Source: Strongylocentrotus droebachiensis (lineage: Eukaryota; Echinodermata; Echinoidea; Camarodonta; Strongylocentrotidae). Taken from it: a stretch of DNA of 64,000 nt. Below the pieces are notes generated by a model. The model was not told where the DNA came from. It saw only the letters and a list, made by a program, of their open reading frames with translations, and ran no database searches. The first letter of the stretch is position 1; the number at the start of each line of letters is the position of its first letter. Below, piece by piece: positions 38,401-53,400 of the stretch. Location: the NCBI GenBank assembly GCA_035222895.1, contig JAVYIG010006783.1, positions 1-64,000 on the forward strand. The letters are read 5' to 3'. A program made the position numbers and the translations under genes.

Positions 38401-41400
38401 TTAAATTCATGGATTTTTAAGGTATCTGAAGTTCTCAGCATTATATGAGTCAATTACCTTTATGTTATGTTTAACTGTCAATTTTGTATGTACAATTAAT
38501 CTTTCTGAGATTATGAGAAGCTAGGAAATGGCCTCTACCAATGGACATAAATGCTTACTCTTCTACATACTTAATTGTGAATAAAGTTGGAAGGAAGATA
38601 CATTTTATTCTAAACATGCTTTAATTTATTTTCAGCCGATAGAGCAAAAAGGAGAAAAAAGGTCTGATGATTCAACGACAAAACTTGCTGTCCCATCCAA
38701 GGTTTGTGTGCTTGAGATTTTCAATAAACAGAAATGCCTATCACCCTCAATTGATTAGCTTTGAAAGTTATACAATAAGAAGGCAACAAGCTCGTGTAAT
38801 TTCCATTATCAGATAAATCTGTCTTCCCCATTGAAAACAATGATTTAGAACCTTAGATACCAGACACAATGCTTTGATACATGTTTATGATAATATCGGG
38901 ATTATTAATTTGTCCAAAGATTTATTTTTCTGTAGGTTCATATATCCGAAATACAAATTTCCCATACCTTTAATATCCGGGGGAGGGGAGGGCGGGGGGG
39001 GGGGGGGGGGTCTGAAACAACCCTCTTTGGGATGAAAAACTTCCATTTTGATCACATGCTTTCTAAAAAGGCCTTTATATCCCTCCTAAACTCTTTTCAT
39101 ATCATCAAGCTTCATAGATCTAGAAAAGAAACATGAACACCTCCAAAGAAGAACGAATTAGAATTAAGATTTAGCATTTTTTGAGTTTATTATAATACTC
39201 TTATGTTATTTTTTCAATAAATCTCATATAATGGGTAGATCAGAGCCAATTTCATATAACAATTGCTAAAATGCTATGACAAATCTTGTCACAACTAAAC
39301 AAATTTGCATTGTTCTTAGTGGCAGTAGTTGTAACTTTTTATTGATCACAAAATATAAAACCGTCTATCATTTGGACAAGTACGGTAAAATATTCAGTTA
39401 GACATGTAGGTATTGTACAACTGCAGGAAATGTCAGACTCATAGACACCCTTAAAGCCGTGACATTAATGGTACGAAAATACTCTGGACTGATTAATTGA
39501 ACTACAACATATCCAGAACAGAATCAGTAGTGAAACAATTATTAGATATATTACTTGTTGTGCCAAGATCAACTTTCTAAGGAGAAAATCATTCAAAACT
39601 CTTATCTTAATGGTTGAGAAACAACTTAAATGAGAAAGAGCCATCCAAACAAAAATTAAAGAAAAAAATGACGGAGTTGCCTTTACAAAAAGCTTGTGTG
39701 GTGTTTAGATTTCAAGGAATTTCCGCTTTAATTTTAATACCAACATATTGTCTAGTGTCGAAGCTTTATACCAGATTTGGCAGCCGCCTTCTGCCTGATA
39801 TTATGTTAGAGCCGATTTTCCTTGCCACATTGCCCCGAAAAATTTGTTTATTTTGGTCCGCGGCTGAGTCATGAAGGATACGAGGTCTTAAAATTACGGC
39901 GCGTGGGGGCGTGTGACAATTGTTCTGACACCACGAACCAAAATAAACCACTTTTTTGTATAAGATATAAAATAAAAACAGGCAGAAGATGGCAGCCAAA
40001 TCTTGTATCAAGTTAAAGCTTAGACATCAGAAGAAAAAAATTAGTAATAAAATTAAAGTGGAAATCCCTGGAAATCTAAACATTTCCTCTGGATTTATTA
40101 AAAACATGGATAATTAGTCAATTTTTCAGTGAATTACCTTATAATTTATTATGAAGATTGTGTTTCTATCATGTTTTTTAATCCATTCATGCAGTGTAAT
40201 GATCTATCAGGAATATGTGAGAGCAAATCCTTATCAATAGCTTTAAAACCTCATGTTAAATTGAAAGATTTGTTTTCACAATAGACCAATAGGAAACGCA
40301 TTTGTGTGAAAAATCATGTATTTTACCGACTGAAATATTAAAACATATGCTATATAGTGCTGAATCCATTGAGGAGAGTCATGGATAATATATCATACAC
40401 CACGGGCACCTATGCCTTCCATTAAAATGTTGATGGTCCCTTTTCTTCATTAATGTAAATATGGACTTCGGAAGGGCTCATTGTTCTTGCACCCTGGTTG
40501 AAAACTTTTTTTTCTAGTCCATCCGCCTTGGAATAATCCAAGAGACAATTGGCAAAATATTTTTCTTATGATGTATTATGATGTAAATTCACATTATTGA
40601 TGTTTTTGTTTATTTCACCAATTCTCGGTATAAGTTATTTTTAGAGTGTGAAATATCTTATGGCACCTTTTCATGTTTTCCTAATACCTTTTTATAGTCA
40701 CAGGAGTTAGAAGGAGTTCTCCTTCGCACTCGAAGACTGATTTTGCATGATATGGAAAGTTATACATCTATCAGGCTTAGAGGAAAAGGTATGTGAAGAA
40801 ATATCAGATGAGATTTAAAATCATTACGCGAAAATCATGGTGTTGGACTTGTAACAACATGAGTTTAAAAATCATTACATATACGATGTATTGCATTGTT
40901 ATTGCTTCAAAAATCATCTAATAAATGATTTGGACGTCAAGCTAATCAAATTAATGAAAACTTATATCTTTAACAGACATACTGTTTGACGATGTAGGTA
41001 TTTTTCCTTTTCTCCCAATTTCCTTTCTCCAAAATGTTCCACACAAAAAAGAAATGACAGGAATTTCTTCTTAATTAAAACACACAACACATAAATGAAT
41101 TTGCCTGAAAATGTCTTATGTGCATTTTATAAATAATTCATTCACTATCTTCTCTCGTCAGACATTAAATAAAGGAGTAAATGTAAATAAAATGTTGAAT
41201 TAGTTCATGTAAGGGTGGCTAACTTAAGGATGAACGTGTACTCAAAGCTAAAGTTAGGCAGTGACTAGAACATTTGGAATAAAAATATTCCAGTTTTCGT
41301 GTACCTGTAGCAATTACGAATGTTCAATATAAAGACATAGACCTGTACATGTTTGCATGATCATCATAGTAGAGGTGTTGCGGTCAAGTAGATATGGTAC

Positions 41401-44400
41401 GCATGGTTTAGGGATCAAGTCCTGTTGTCCTGTTCTCCACTTGTAAATGGAAATCCTACATGAAGTTATTCTTTGTTCCAATGCTTTAGGGCAGCTTGGG
41501 TAAAACCAGGGTACTATAAGTAGAACTTCTCGTCAATGCCTTGTTTTTGTTCGCGTTCCAAATTCTTCTTCTTGACCTTCTGCCCTAAAATCCTATTCGT
41601 TTTGCACGCAGTGCTGGTTATTCCTATCTAGGTCCCTTTCTCGAGCCTGATTTGTTTCAAACTTGGTAGGCATAATGCCGGTAATCCAATCTAGGTCACC
41701 TGACTATTTTTTTCCGAAATCACTCATGCTTGACCGTCCATACGCCATTTTGTCTGTTTCTGGTCCGTTTAAAGGCCTTCATTTCTTTCTTCGTATCTTC
41801 ACTATCTTAGATTCTACATACTTCTAACAAATTCCTCTAGATAGTCTAAGACAGGTACTTTCATGCGACGTATAACTTGCTCATAAAAATGCAATCCTCA
41901 AACTCAAATTCCAATCCAAAACCGACTCCGTCAAAAATCTCTAAAAAAAATAAAAAAATTGACCCCTAAAATTCTAAAATTGCCATAACTTTTTCATACC
42001 AATTCCGTTTTGTCTCAATTTTTACAGTTTCTAAATCGTATCATTGCACATTGCAATGCTGAATTTCACGCTCAAATTATTAAATAAATAGCGCCCTCTA
42101 AAGTTCTGAAAACGGCTTTCTTTCTGTGGCCGTAGGTCCCTTATGCGCGGCCAAATACTTGAAGATATGCCCTTTCCAGTTGCACTAAAATATACCCAAT
42201 CACTGACCAATTTTGCGAAAAATGCTCTTCAAATCGGCAGTTTTTAAGAAAATTGCAAAATAACTTCAAAATGACTGTCTTTATATCTACATCAATGAAT
42301 CTTAGCAGACAAATGTATCCATACACGTGACAACTATCTGCTAAGTTTTGTAAAATTTAATGCTGTTATCGCAAAGTTATCGCTCAAAATTATAATACGT
42401 ATCGGGTATGACGTCATTTTTAAAGACCGCCTTTCGTCCCCTTTCCATCCTTTTTTTTTTCTTGAAATTTTGCAAGCGTAGTCTGGGTGTCCAAACGCAG
42501 GTCATCGCGGAGCCTTATTTTAAAAATCTGTCAAAGGGGAAATATGTGACTCCATTTCATACCCTGCATGATAATAACGTAAAGCCCCCATCGCACTAAA
42601 CTAGTTCTCACTACGTTCTGGAAAATGTTGACAAACGGGCTCAAACTGTGTGCACACGGAGTTGAACGTATTAGCCACTGTTTAAGATCTGTTTAAGAAC
42701 TTCATGGACGGGCTCTGACTGGCTAGGACGGGAGGGTGCTCTAGAACTGTGAGCCTATTCAAAATTTTCCCCGTCCTGCAATTAGACGGATTGACAACGT
42801 ACTTAAAACGAGATGGACGTGCTTTAAACGAACTGATTTCCGTGCTATTAACGGAAATGTCGTACCTCGATCCTACTAGGAACGTGAAACAACGTAACGT
42901 GGTCGAACATCGAACAATTAGCAGTAGTATAAGCCCCATCACACCAATATAGTTCTCATTACGTTCTGTAACCGTCTTAGAAAATCGTAACGCAGGTTGT
43001 GGTCGGGGTAGAATGTTTGAATAATGTCTATAATACGTTCCTAGTCCGTTCATAAACAGTTCTCAATACGTACATCTCGTCTGTACTCCGTCTACAGTCA
43101 GTTCATGTTAAGTTCAGATCGGGTAAATTTGCCATTTACAAGCAGTACAAGCCCGTCCGTAGTCAGTTTAAACCCGTTCTTAACTAGTTGTTGGGTTACA
43201 AACTAGTTCGAACAAGTTGCGAACTAGTTTGTAACCCAACCACCCCGTTCGGAGACAGTTCTACATGTCCTCATCTCGTTCTTAGTGTGTTCGAATGCGC
43301 TCCTATAGCGAGTGAGCAATCACGTCCTGGCTCAAGGGCTATACAAATCCAGCGCGTTCATGCTATTCCTCATTCCCGGAGCCGTAGTTGAGATCAGGAT
43401 AAAAAGTGTTTTTTATTGTTTAGGGGTCTTTCAAATATTACAGTGCTGATCAAGAAACCACCCCCCCCCCCCCATTTTAGATTCCATTTCTTATAGTGAT
43501 TCTTAAAATAGATTTACCAAACTACCTTTAAAAATAAAGGTTACCATTTTTTGTAAACATTTTTTTGTGAATGTAGGGTGTTTATCAACTAGAAGTATAT
43601 GCTAGATAGAGTATAAGATTGTGTCGTTCATTTTTATATCAATACCCTGCCGCAAAATTTGTATCAGATGTTATATATTGCTATCTAGTGTACTTTTCTG
43701 GGAATAAGGAGGCCACAATAATGGGTTGTTTGATTTTTTTAAAATTTTATTTAGGTAATAAATCTGGGCAGGACACTGTTTTGAGGAGTGCTGCTAGACA
43801 GGTGCTACATGTACATGTAGACAAGTGGATGAGCACCAGTGATGAGACTCATCTTCTACTAAGGGATGTCCCGTTCCTCCAAGATCTCATCTCCATACTG
43901 GCTTCATTGTGTCGGACAGTGGAGCATATCTCCATTGATTTACACATGATACATCCAGATCGATTTACCCACATGCCTATGCCTATGAGATCCGTCATTA
44001 CAATTTGCATTAAGTCCCTGGATTGTAGAGAAACACTCCGTGAGACGCTACTGGCTGTCAGTAAATCTTTTCCAAAGGCAGAGAGTCTAGATCTGAAAGT
44101 GATGAATCTACATCTATACAATAAGGCATACATTCCTCAGTTCAATTCATCATCATCCTTGAAGGAGCTTAAATTAAGGTATGAGGTAAGGCCTTCAGAT
44201 GATGTACCTGCAGACAGCCTGTTTATGGATATTTCTATCTCCTATCCCAATATTGTATCATTGGTGTTATCAGGCATTGGAAGATTTCCATCGGACAAGT
44301 CAGGCAAAGACATTTCATTATGCAAATTGCCACTTCTCACCAACATCCATCTTGAACCATTTAGGACGGATGATTGCTGCCGATTTGAAACATTACTGAA

Positions 44401-47400
44401 TGTACTACATGTAGTGACAAGTCCACGTTTGAAGCTTGTTGAGGCAAAAAAGGTGCAGCTAGGAGGTGCAGAACTTACCTCTGTTAAGTGGTCACAAACA
44501 TCTTCAGGTTGTGAGCTACAACTTGAAGGTGCATCAGCAGTTGTACCCATGGCTGACCTAATGCATCTTGTGTCCAATGAACTTGAAGGAGTTACTGTTC
44601 TGACGTTTGACAGGTGCAAGGTTGACATTCCTCAGAGTATCAGTCATCCACCGCAGAGTACAGGGGAAGAGAGTTCACTCCGAGAACTCAAGTTCTTAAA
44701 TGTGGAATGCCCGTTGTCTCCAACTGACATCCAAAAACTTTCAGAGATGTATCCTAATGTAAAGGTCACAGTTGAACATGAAATTCAGGCATCAAATGAA
44801 GACTCTGAGGAGTTTACGAGGATGCCTTTCAAGCCGGAATGGAAGACCTTCCCATCCTCTCCACCCTCCCCAGCTTCTTCAATAGGTAAGTTTATTTAGA
44901 TTATTCATGTATGTATTTTTGTTCTCTCAGAGCCTAATGAATAAAGGCTTGTTCACATAAACAGGGGTATACTGCAGCGGCTTTATACTCATGTTTTCTT
45001 TTTATCTGCGCTTTACAGTTTTACGTTCACTTGTAGGTTTGCGGAAAATGAAATAAACAGAATGGCAAAACAAATTTTAAAATAAATTGGACAAATAATT
45101 ATAAAATTAGGAATGTTTGAAATATGAGATCACTAAGTCTATGCGAATTTCAAATTGGCAGTTCGTTCACTGGATTGTGACGTATCGTGAATTGCCGTTT
45201 GGTTTACAACCCGTTCGTCTACTTCCCAATTATAGGCAAAGAGCATTGGGTCAAAATAGGCTTAACTCATAGCCTGCCATAAGGCTGCTAGCACGCTATT
45301 GTTACTCTGCTTCTTGCATGCAGCACGCATTCGTAATAGCAGTTATTGTTCATGCCCATTGGACTGTGCCTAGTGTTTTGCACGCGCTATTGGTAGTACC
45401 ATGGCGTTAATCCGATTATCTCGTTGTAAATCTGGCACTGGGGGGATTAGCCCTGTGGCAGGATAAGAATTAAACCTTGACATTTCTCATAACAAGCTGA
45501 TTTTTTTTGTCCAGGATAGGTCCAAGAATATGTCTAGAATAACATACTAAAAGTCCTCATAAATCCTCCTTGAGCGTTTTCCGCAATCCAAGATGGCGTC
45601 CAAAATGACCGCCATTTCCTGAATTTCTTATAACTTTGAAACTAGATAACCCAAATACAAAATTTAAAAGTCAAAATATATGTTTTTAAGCATAGTGAAC
45701 TCAATAAAATACATCATGATAAATTTTGAAACACACAAGTAGCTATAAACCACTTTAGGCCTTCCCAAAATCCAAAATGGCGCCGAAATCTGCCGCCATT
45801 TCCTGAATTTCTGACAACTGTGCAACTAGATAACCCAAATACACAAATTAAATGTCTATATATATGTTTTCAGCATAAGAAACTCAACAGAATACTAGTT
45901 AATACATTTAAAAAAAACAAAATTAGCAGTAAAACCTCTTGAGCCCTTCCTAAAATAAAAAAATGGCGCCCAAAATTGCCATTATGTTCTTTTCTGGTTG
46001 TCCGTCCGTCCGTACGTCTGTACTTCTCGTTCTCGTGATCGCGTTATCTCAAGAACCAATTGACGGATCACCACCAAATTTGGGTCATGTATGTATCTTG
46101 CAGAGCCAATGAACTGATTATAATTTGGGTTAATGAGGTCAAAGGTCACAGGGCTCATTATGTTTGCAAAAGTAGCTCGTGATCGCATTATCTCAAGAAC
46201 CGATTGATGGATTACCGGCACATTTTGATCGTATATGTTTCTTGCAGACCTAATTAACTGATAAGATGTTGGGGTCATGTGGCTCATTATTAAGCAAATT
46301 AGTTTGTAAATGCATTGTCAATACTGACGGATGGATAACTATCAAACTCAGGACACGTATCTAACTTTATATCTTGCAGAGCCAATGAACTGATTAGATT
46401 TTAGGGTCAAAGGGCCATACATGTATTTGAAAAATAGCTTGTAATCATAATATTCTAAGAACTTGTTAATGGATTACATGCATCAAACTTGAATTATTAA
46501 AATTGCTTCTATCTTAATTTGTTAAATCGCTCTATGGTGGAGGCATTATTTTCGACTGCGCGCAGTCGAACATCCATTTATTTTTATTCATTAAACTTTT
46601 TTCCTTTAAAAAACAGTAATAATAAAAAAAAATATTAAAAAGCCGACCATAGATTTTAAGATTTGTAGTTCCGTCGAAAAGGGCAAAACAACATCTTTTT
46701 TGTTTACGCCTCGTCTAATAAAAATGTATTCGGCTCGTCATTTGGTCTAAGGACAATTTAGAATAAAATCCTTTTGATCTAATTTCCATTTGGTTTAATC
46801 TGTAATGGGTCCTCTACCCATTTGGTTTATTGTTCATTTAGTCTGATAACCAGTAAGTCAAATTCCCAGTTTGTCAAATGCTCATTTTGTCTACTTTTCA
46901 TGTGGTCTAATAATCATTCATATTAGACATTATAGATAGTAGACAAAATGATAATTAGACCATGTGGATAGAAGACGGGCTAAGTTTAGACCATATGGGA
47001 ATAGACTTATTGGGTGGTATATAAACTGGCTTTTATCCCAACAACCATACACAGTGACTTATGTATAGGAGGTTGTCCGCCACTACTAGACTTTACTGGT
47101 TCAGCTAATTTCAATCTTTTGAAAACTACAACTTGATTTATTTTATTATTTTATATTTTTTAATTCGATTTTGTTCAAACTTTAACCAGTTTGCTGCTCT
47201 GATTTTTTGCTTTCTTTTAGAGATGTTTGCTTTTAAAGGGATTCTGAAACAAGATCCTGGATTTAGCTCATGCTGCAATCATATTTATAAACCTTTAAGC
47301 CAGTCAGGAACCCCATGACTTTTACAAGCCGATCGCCTGTCTGATTATCAAGATATTTACGATTGGAAATCGAAATTAAAGTTTGGATTTTCCTAACGGT

Positions 47401-50400
47401 TTTTATAATACTACAGTCTGAAAACGAGTATGGTAAAACCGGTCACTCAAAGATTATTACTTTTTGAGGCACTTCTTGATCATTTAAAGCGCATGATATT
47501 TTTTGTCGGGGTTCAATATTACACCATATCAAAGACAGTTATAACACGTAAGGCAATGCATCCCAGATTTTACATTGTTAAACGATGCCTTTAAGGTAGG
47601 ATTTCCCTTTAAAAAAATTGAAACTGTCACATTTGGATTGAATTCACTAAAAGCAAGCCTCAAGTAACACATGGGTCTTGGAATATTGTCAACGTACGTT
47701 TTAAATGAATAATGAAATATTGAAAGAAGAAGTGTTTGATTTTTTGTTTGAACATTATCTGTCAAGATAACCAACCTGTCGGGACACCCAGCAGGCGGGT
47801 TCACAAAAAGCCACCGCAATAAACTGTGGCATATGTAAATTAGCCTTTAGTTGGGATATACACGCAGACAATTTGTACAAATAAATTTTGAAATATTAGT
47901 ATATAAATAATACACAGCAGTGAGGGCATTAGAAAGAATTACCCACACAGGGTATCTTTGGAACAGTCTAGCACGCCTGAGGCGGTAGCCGAGGGTGTTC
48001 GGACTGTTTTGAAGGTACCGATCGAGTGTGGGTAATTTTAGCAATGCCCGAACAAAATGGTGTGTATTATTTGTTTTATAAAATGATGTTTTATAACATG
48101 ATTTTACTAATGACCAGTCATTAGAAATGGACAATGACCGGTCATTATCCGAATTACGCGTTAGGGAAAATAAAAGCCTGGTCACGTGTACGCTTTCAAC
48201 CATAATCGTAAATACCATGATTCTTTGATAAAATTTGAAGATGTTTGTCACAAATCAAAATTTGAAATACAGATCTCACGTACGTATATACAATTACATT
48301 CTTACATACAAATGCATTGTGTTTACTATTTTAGTTGCTCTTTGTTTTATAAGAAAATAGAATTTGTAATCGTTATATATATGAGTAGCCTCAATGGAAA
48401 GGTTCTATATTCTGAATCCGTTATTGACTGATTTTATCTGAAAGATGCACTTGTTAGAGCCACAGCAAGGGTCCAAGTTCATGAAGAACAGACAGACACC
48501 CAGAACACTGAGGAAGAAGGAAAGGAGGAGGAAGAAGAGGATTACATTGCCGTGGAAAGCCTGGCCCGTGAAACAGGTTAATGTTGTGCTTTGAACAATA
48601 TCAGCAGAAATTGATTTGGAGAATATGGAAAGAAAATCAATGTCTCCTTGGTGCTATCTGTTAATGTCCATATCATTCACAGACAGGGCGGAGACACAAA
48701 ACAAAGAATAAAGTATTTGAATATTTTTTACCGGTTAAAGTGATTGGGTAACTCAGATTCTGAAACAAAAGCCTGGCTTTAGCTCATGTCGCAATGATTA
48801 CCTTTAAGTCAGCCGGGAACCCTATGACTTTTACAAGCTGATCGCCTGTCTGATTATCAAGATAGTTATGATTGGAAATCGAAATTTAAAAATTTGTTTT
48901 CCTAACGGTTTTCATAACACTACACTCTATTGGGGATAAAAGTAGGTATGGTAAAACTGGTCACTCAAAGATTTTTACTTTTTTTGAGGCAATTCATGAT
49001 TTTTTTTTAGGGGTTCAATATTACACCATATCACAGACATTGATAACACGAAGGGCCATGCATCTCAGATTAAACATTGTTAAACGATGCCTTTAATGCT
49101 TAATGTATTCGTAATTTGACGACAGCAGTAAACGCTCATGTATACATATATAAAACTGAGGACGCTTATGGGGTAATCATGTACAAATATACAACACTAT
49201 CCACAGAGATGTGTCTAATAGGATAAAAGGCATAGTGAGTGGTTCTAGCAAGAAGAAATTTGTTTGTTGTTGGACAAAAGGCAGAAAATCGGCAAGTCTG
49301 GATAAATTACAATATTTTCTTTTATCTTATTATTTCGTTGTATTAATTACAACAATAATAATGACAGAACGGTAAAACGTAATTGTTTTAAATCCTTTAA
49401 AGGTAATACAAAGTGTTGGTATCGGGTCATGAATTTGGTTCGAATGAACATTCTGGAAGCATATGCGATCCATATAATATTCAGTGAACGTTGTCGCGGT
49501 TGAAATCGAGTCTAAAGTTATGAAATTGTAAATTAATAAACTCTTTATGATGTATAGTTCCCTCTGAATGTCAAGATATTAATTAAGCTATAAAACAATG
49601 TTTCTTGACTTAAATCGATCGATTGGCTGTTCCCGTTTGGAAATTACATATTACAACTACATATTCTGAGAGTCTTCATGCATGGCTAATTGTCAACGAA
49701 ACGGAGTTAAGTCTTTTGTCAAATCTGCTTTTTGCTACGGCAGGCACCCAGTGAAAACGAATTCGTTTGTTAACATTATGAAAATGTAAGGGCTACTTTA
49801 AATAAACAGAACTTTGTTATTCCTCGCTCATTTTTCCTGATTGAGGTGTCATATGAAAGGGCAGAAACTCAACCTTCTAGAAATGTGAATTTTTCTTCGT
49901 TTCCTTCCTTCAAATTGCTTTTAATCACTCATGCGTGAAATATGCATCATCTGAGTAGCATCAACTGAAAGAGGAGACTCTAAGCTTTCCAAATATGTAT
50001 CATTCATTAATTATGGTTGTGATTAAGTTATGATAAAACATCGATACTTCTCGGTTTCGTTTTTTCTGGGACGCACTGTATATATATATTTTTCTTTTTT
50101 TTTTTCTTTTTCGGGGAGGGGGGGGGGGGGGCTAATTGTTCTTGGAGGGTAATTTTTTTTTTAGGAGGTTAAGTCTTCGGGGATGGTTATCCTAGGGGGT
50201 AATTGTTCTAGAACCGTTAAAACCCTTAAAAAAGCTAGTAAAAGTTTTGGACGTAAAGCTAACCAAAATAAAATGAAAACAAATCCTGATTATACGGACA
50301 TACTGTTTTGACCATGTCAATTTGGGTTTACAAAATTTTCTTTAGAAAAAGAGAAGAAATACAAATGTCAGGAATTTTTTCCTAGAATACACACAAAAAA

Positions 50401-53400
50401 TCTACTTCGTCTGAAACTGAAACTAAAATTAATCCACACACATCTTCTGTCAGATATTAAATTAAGGAGTACATGTGAATTAAATGTAGACAGGTAGACA
50501 GAAGCTATGACATTTGGAATAAAATTATGCCAGACTTTGTGTACCTGTAGCAATTACGAATATTCAATATGAAGACATACACCTGTACAAGTTTGCGTGA
50601 TCATCATAGAGATGTTGTGGTCTAGACAATATTCATGACAGATTGGTAAAAGGTAATTGTGCTTAATCCAATAAGTTGAAAAATAACATCATTCATATAA
50701 ATTGCTAAATTCCAAAGATTGTATATCTAAATTCATATATTTTTCCACAACGTAGCATCTAAACTGAACAACAGTTAAGAAGAAATTGAAAAAGATGCCT
50801 TTTTAAAAGATAGAAACTTATTCCTGTCATGAAAATGATACTTCAGAGTAACATAGCTCTTTGTTGCTCTTTAAACCTATATTTAGTATTTTGCTAGAAT
50901 GTTGAAGTATAATTATATATTGTATTGTTTGTGGATAGCTTGCAGAAATGTTTTAATGGAAATATCTCTTATGATTTTCAAACCAGATGAAGTAAATGTC
51001 AAACCAATTCACGGAAAGATGATGTGCTGTCGGCCATTTAAAGAAAAGAACTTAGCCCAGCAGAAGAAACCTGTCATCTTACGTGCACACCTCTATGAAG
51101 ACCTCATAAAGAATAGCGATGTAAATTAATTTTGTGGCAGTTGAGAAATCTGCACTGTGGCAAAGATCTGCAGTTTTTGGTTCATACTTTTCAGAAAATA
51201 CATTATTTATTGGAAGAATCACCAAATTAATCTACAGCTAAATTCCTATGTCTCAAAATGTTCGCAATACATTGCATTTGGTGTACAAAAGAGACTCTTA
51301 AAGGCCCTCTAAAGTGTTGGGGGCCCCAAATTCGTCCAAATTTTGATGGCCAAATTTCACTTGAATTGTATGATAATGTGAAAGAGGATGTCATTTAAGA
51401 CACAATTCTGCAAAGATTTCCTCTCAAAAAATGTGTTTAAAGACAAATATTGATAAAAGAATACATAGTTTGGGTTTTCTGTTGTACGTAGAAAAGGCTA
51501 AAATTTGTATTCTTTTATATCTTTTATATTTTTCATCGTTATATGGCCATCAAATTTTGTGGGGCTCCCAACACTTTAGAGGGGCTTTAAAGTAGCCATT
51601 CTATACAAATTTAGCTATATATCAATGGAAAGCTTATAACCTCAGGAATTTGGAAAAAAGGAATACAGATTTTTGAATAGTTAATTAAGTCATAAATTAA
51701 AAACCAAAAAACACCAAAATTGTTCATCATTCATTTTCTTGCCCAAATCAAACCAATAAAATGACAAAATTAATGTGGACTAGGTGATTGTAGCATGTCC
51801 CCGAAACATAAACAAAAGCTCATAACCACTACATGGAGTCTATGGCTTTTGCTGTACAAGTTTTTTGCATGTTTTGATTGCTTTTCATGTATGTTCTTTG
51901 AATTAGATAAAGATAAACTAAAGTATAATGTTGCTTACGTTACATTAAACTGAAGAAAGAAATCAATGAAAATCATTACAAAAAATCTCTTGTTTAAAAT
52001 TGAAACCCTGATTTGACTTTCACCACTTCTAGACACCTGAGATTACAGTAAGCCAAAGAGAGACGCTGGAGAAGCAACCTTCATGGCGTGATAGAGAAAG
52101 AGAGAGAGAGATAACTTAGGCATAATAGGGGGAGAGACATTTGACATGCAATGTTTATAATGTCTACTATCGAGAGCTTTAATAAGTGAAAACACAAGAG
52201 AAACAGAGCAAAACATATTGAAGTAAAATTGGATAACTAATAAGTTATGAATTTTTATAAAAGGTTTAAAAAACTGTGGAACTTAGAAAATCACTACACA
52301 AATTGCCAATTTGGTTATCAGTTTGTGACATCATAACCCTTGTTATCCCCCAAAACTTGATTTCCCCATACCTTTGCCCAGGTTATATGATTTGTATCAT
52401 ATTGTGTGCATGATATTGATATTTCACAAAATCTTTTATGAACTTAAAAGATTTGATACTTTTTTCTGAATATTGTATATTCATAAACATTGATTTTTAA
52501 ATAAAAAGTTTATCAAAATTCACATTTTTCATGATTTAACAGAATAAAATAAATTACTCTATATTAGTGCATCCACACAAAAACATAGGGCATATTACTA
52601 TTTATATAACTTGGATGCTGGTGTGAGGAAATAAGATTTTTTGTAGGGGGAATTATTGGAAATCAATATCAATATAAAGAAAACAATTGGTGGATAGTGA
52701 GGCAATTTTAACTACGATGACGTCATCAAAGGGAAAAATTGAGTAATTGATCTTGTGCAGATTGTCTTAGCTACAACATATAAACATTTGGAATAAAATC
52801 AACCATGCATCTATGAGTGACTGTCTATGAGTGACTCGGAGTGGCCGAAATTCTGCCATTCTGAGGCATCTTCCATCTATGAGATAGATTTAAGTTACAA
52901 TTAAGTATGTTGCGTGATTTAAACTTTAATTTAGAGAAATTGGTTCATAAAATTGATGTGTTAAGCTTTGTTACTGCTTCCTGAAATACAGCCTGTATAT
53001 CTATTTTTCTATTCTCTGGTAACAGTTGGTAAAAAGACAAGAAGAGGAACAAGAATTCGTACCTGCCCATCCAGAACAACAGATCTTTATTACGGTAGCA
53101 GAAGGGGATCTCAAAATGGCCTGTTTCGTAAAGGAGACAGTAATTGGGAAACCTGCTGTAAGTTCAGTCATGATTTTAAAGATTCTGGTTATATAACTCT
53201 GATACTCAATTATTTATAGTCGGGGGATTAACCCTATATAGCCCGGGAATTTCAATTTTTTTTGAGAAATTCACTCATTTGCATATTTATGGTAATTTAT
53301 GCAAATATGGTAATAACATTCACATTTTTATCCATAAATCATATATTCTTCATATTTAAACATTAATTTTCACTACATATATGATGTAGGCCATTTGGGA

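Larger units (their letters stand above)
44886..48444. other. intron with tandem and dispersed repeats
   Basis: 45590-45985 has about three units near 185 bp apart (ATGGCGyCnAAA..GCCGCCATTTCCTGAA). 46010-46560 is a dispersed repeat with TCAAAGGTCACAGGGCTCAT units. 47219-47593 is copied at 48740-49095. 47906-48072 is a small inverted-repeat element. Confidence 0.65.

Noticed and set aside
39614-40016. Overlapping ORFs on both strands of 60-86 codons
   Set aside because: They arise from an inverted segment (AAAATAAACCACTTTTTTG / AAAATTTGTTTATTTTGG); no coding signature.
43619-43754. Extending the LRR-like ORF to its first ATG
   Set aside because: A good acceptor TTATTTAG|GT at 43754 and the matching phase of exon 40704-40788 make the upstream open frame intronic.
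45982-46287. Antisense ORF with repeated FIGSARYIH peptides (also 57964-58263)
   Set aside because: Translation of the subunits of a dispersed repeat.
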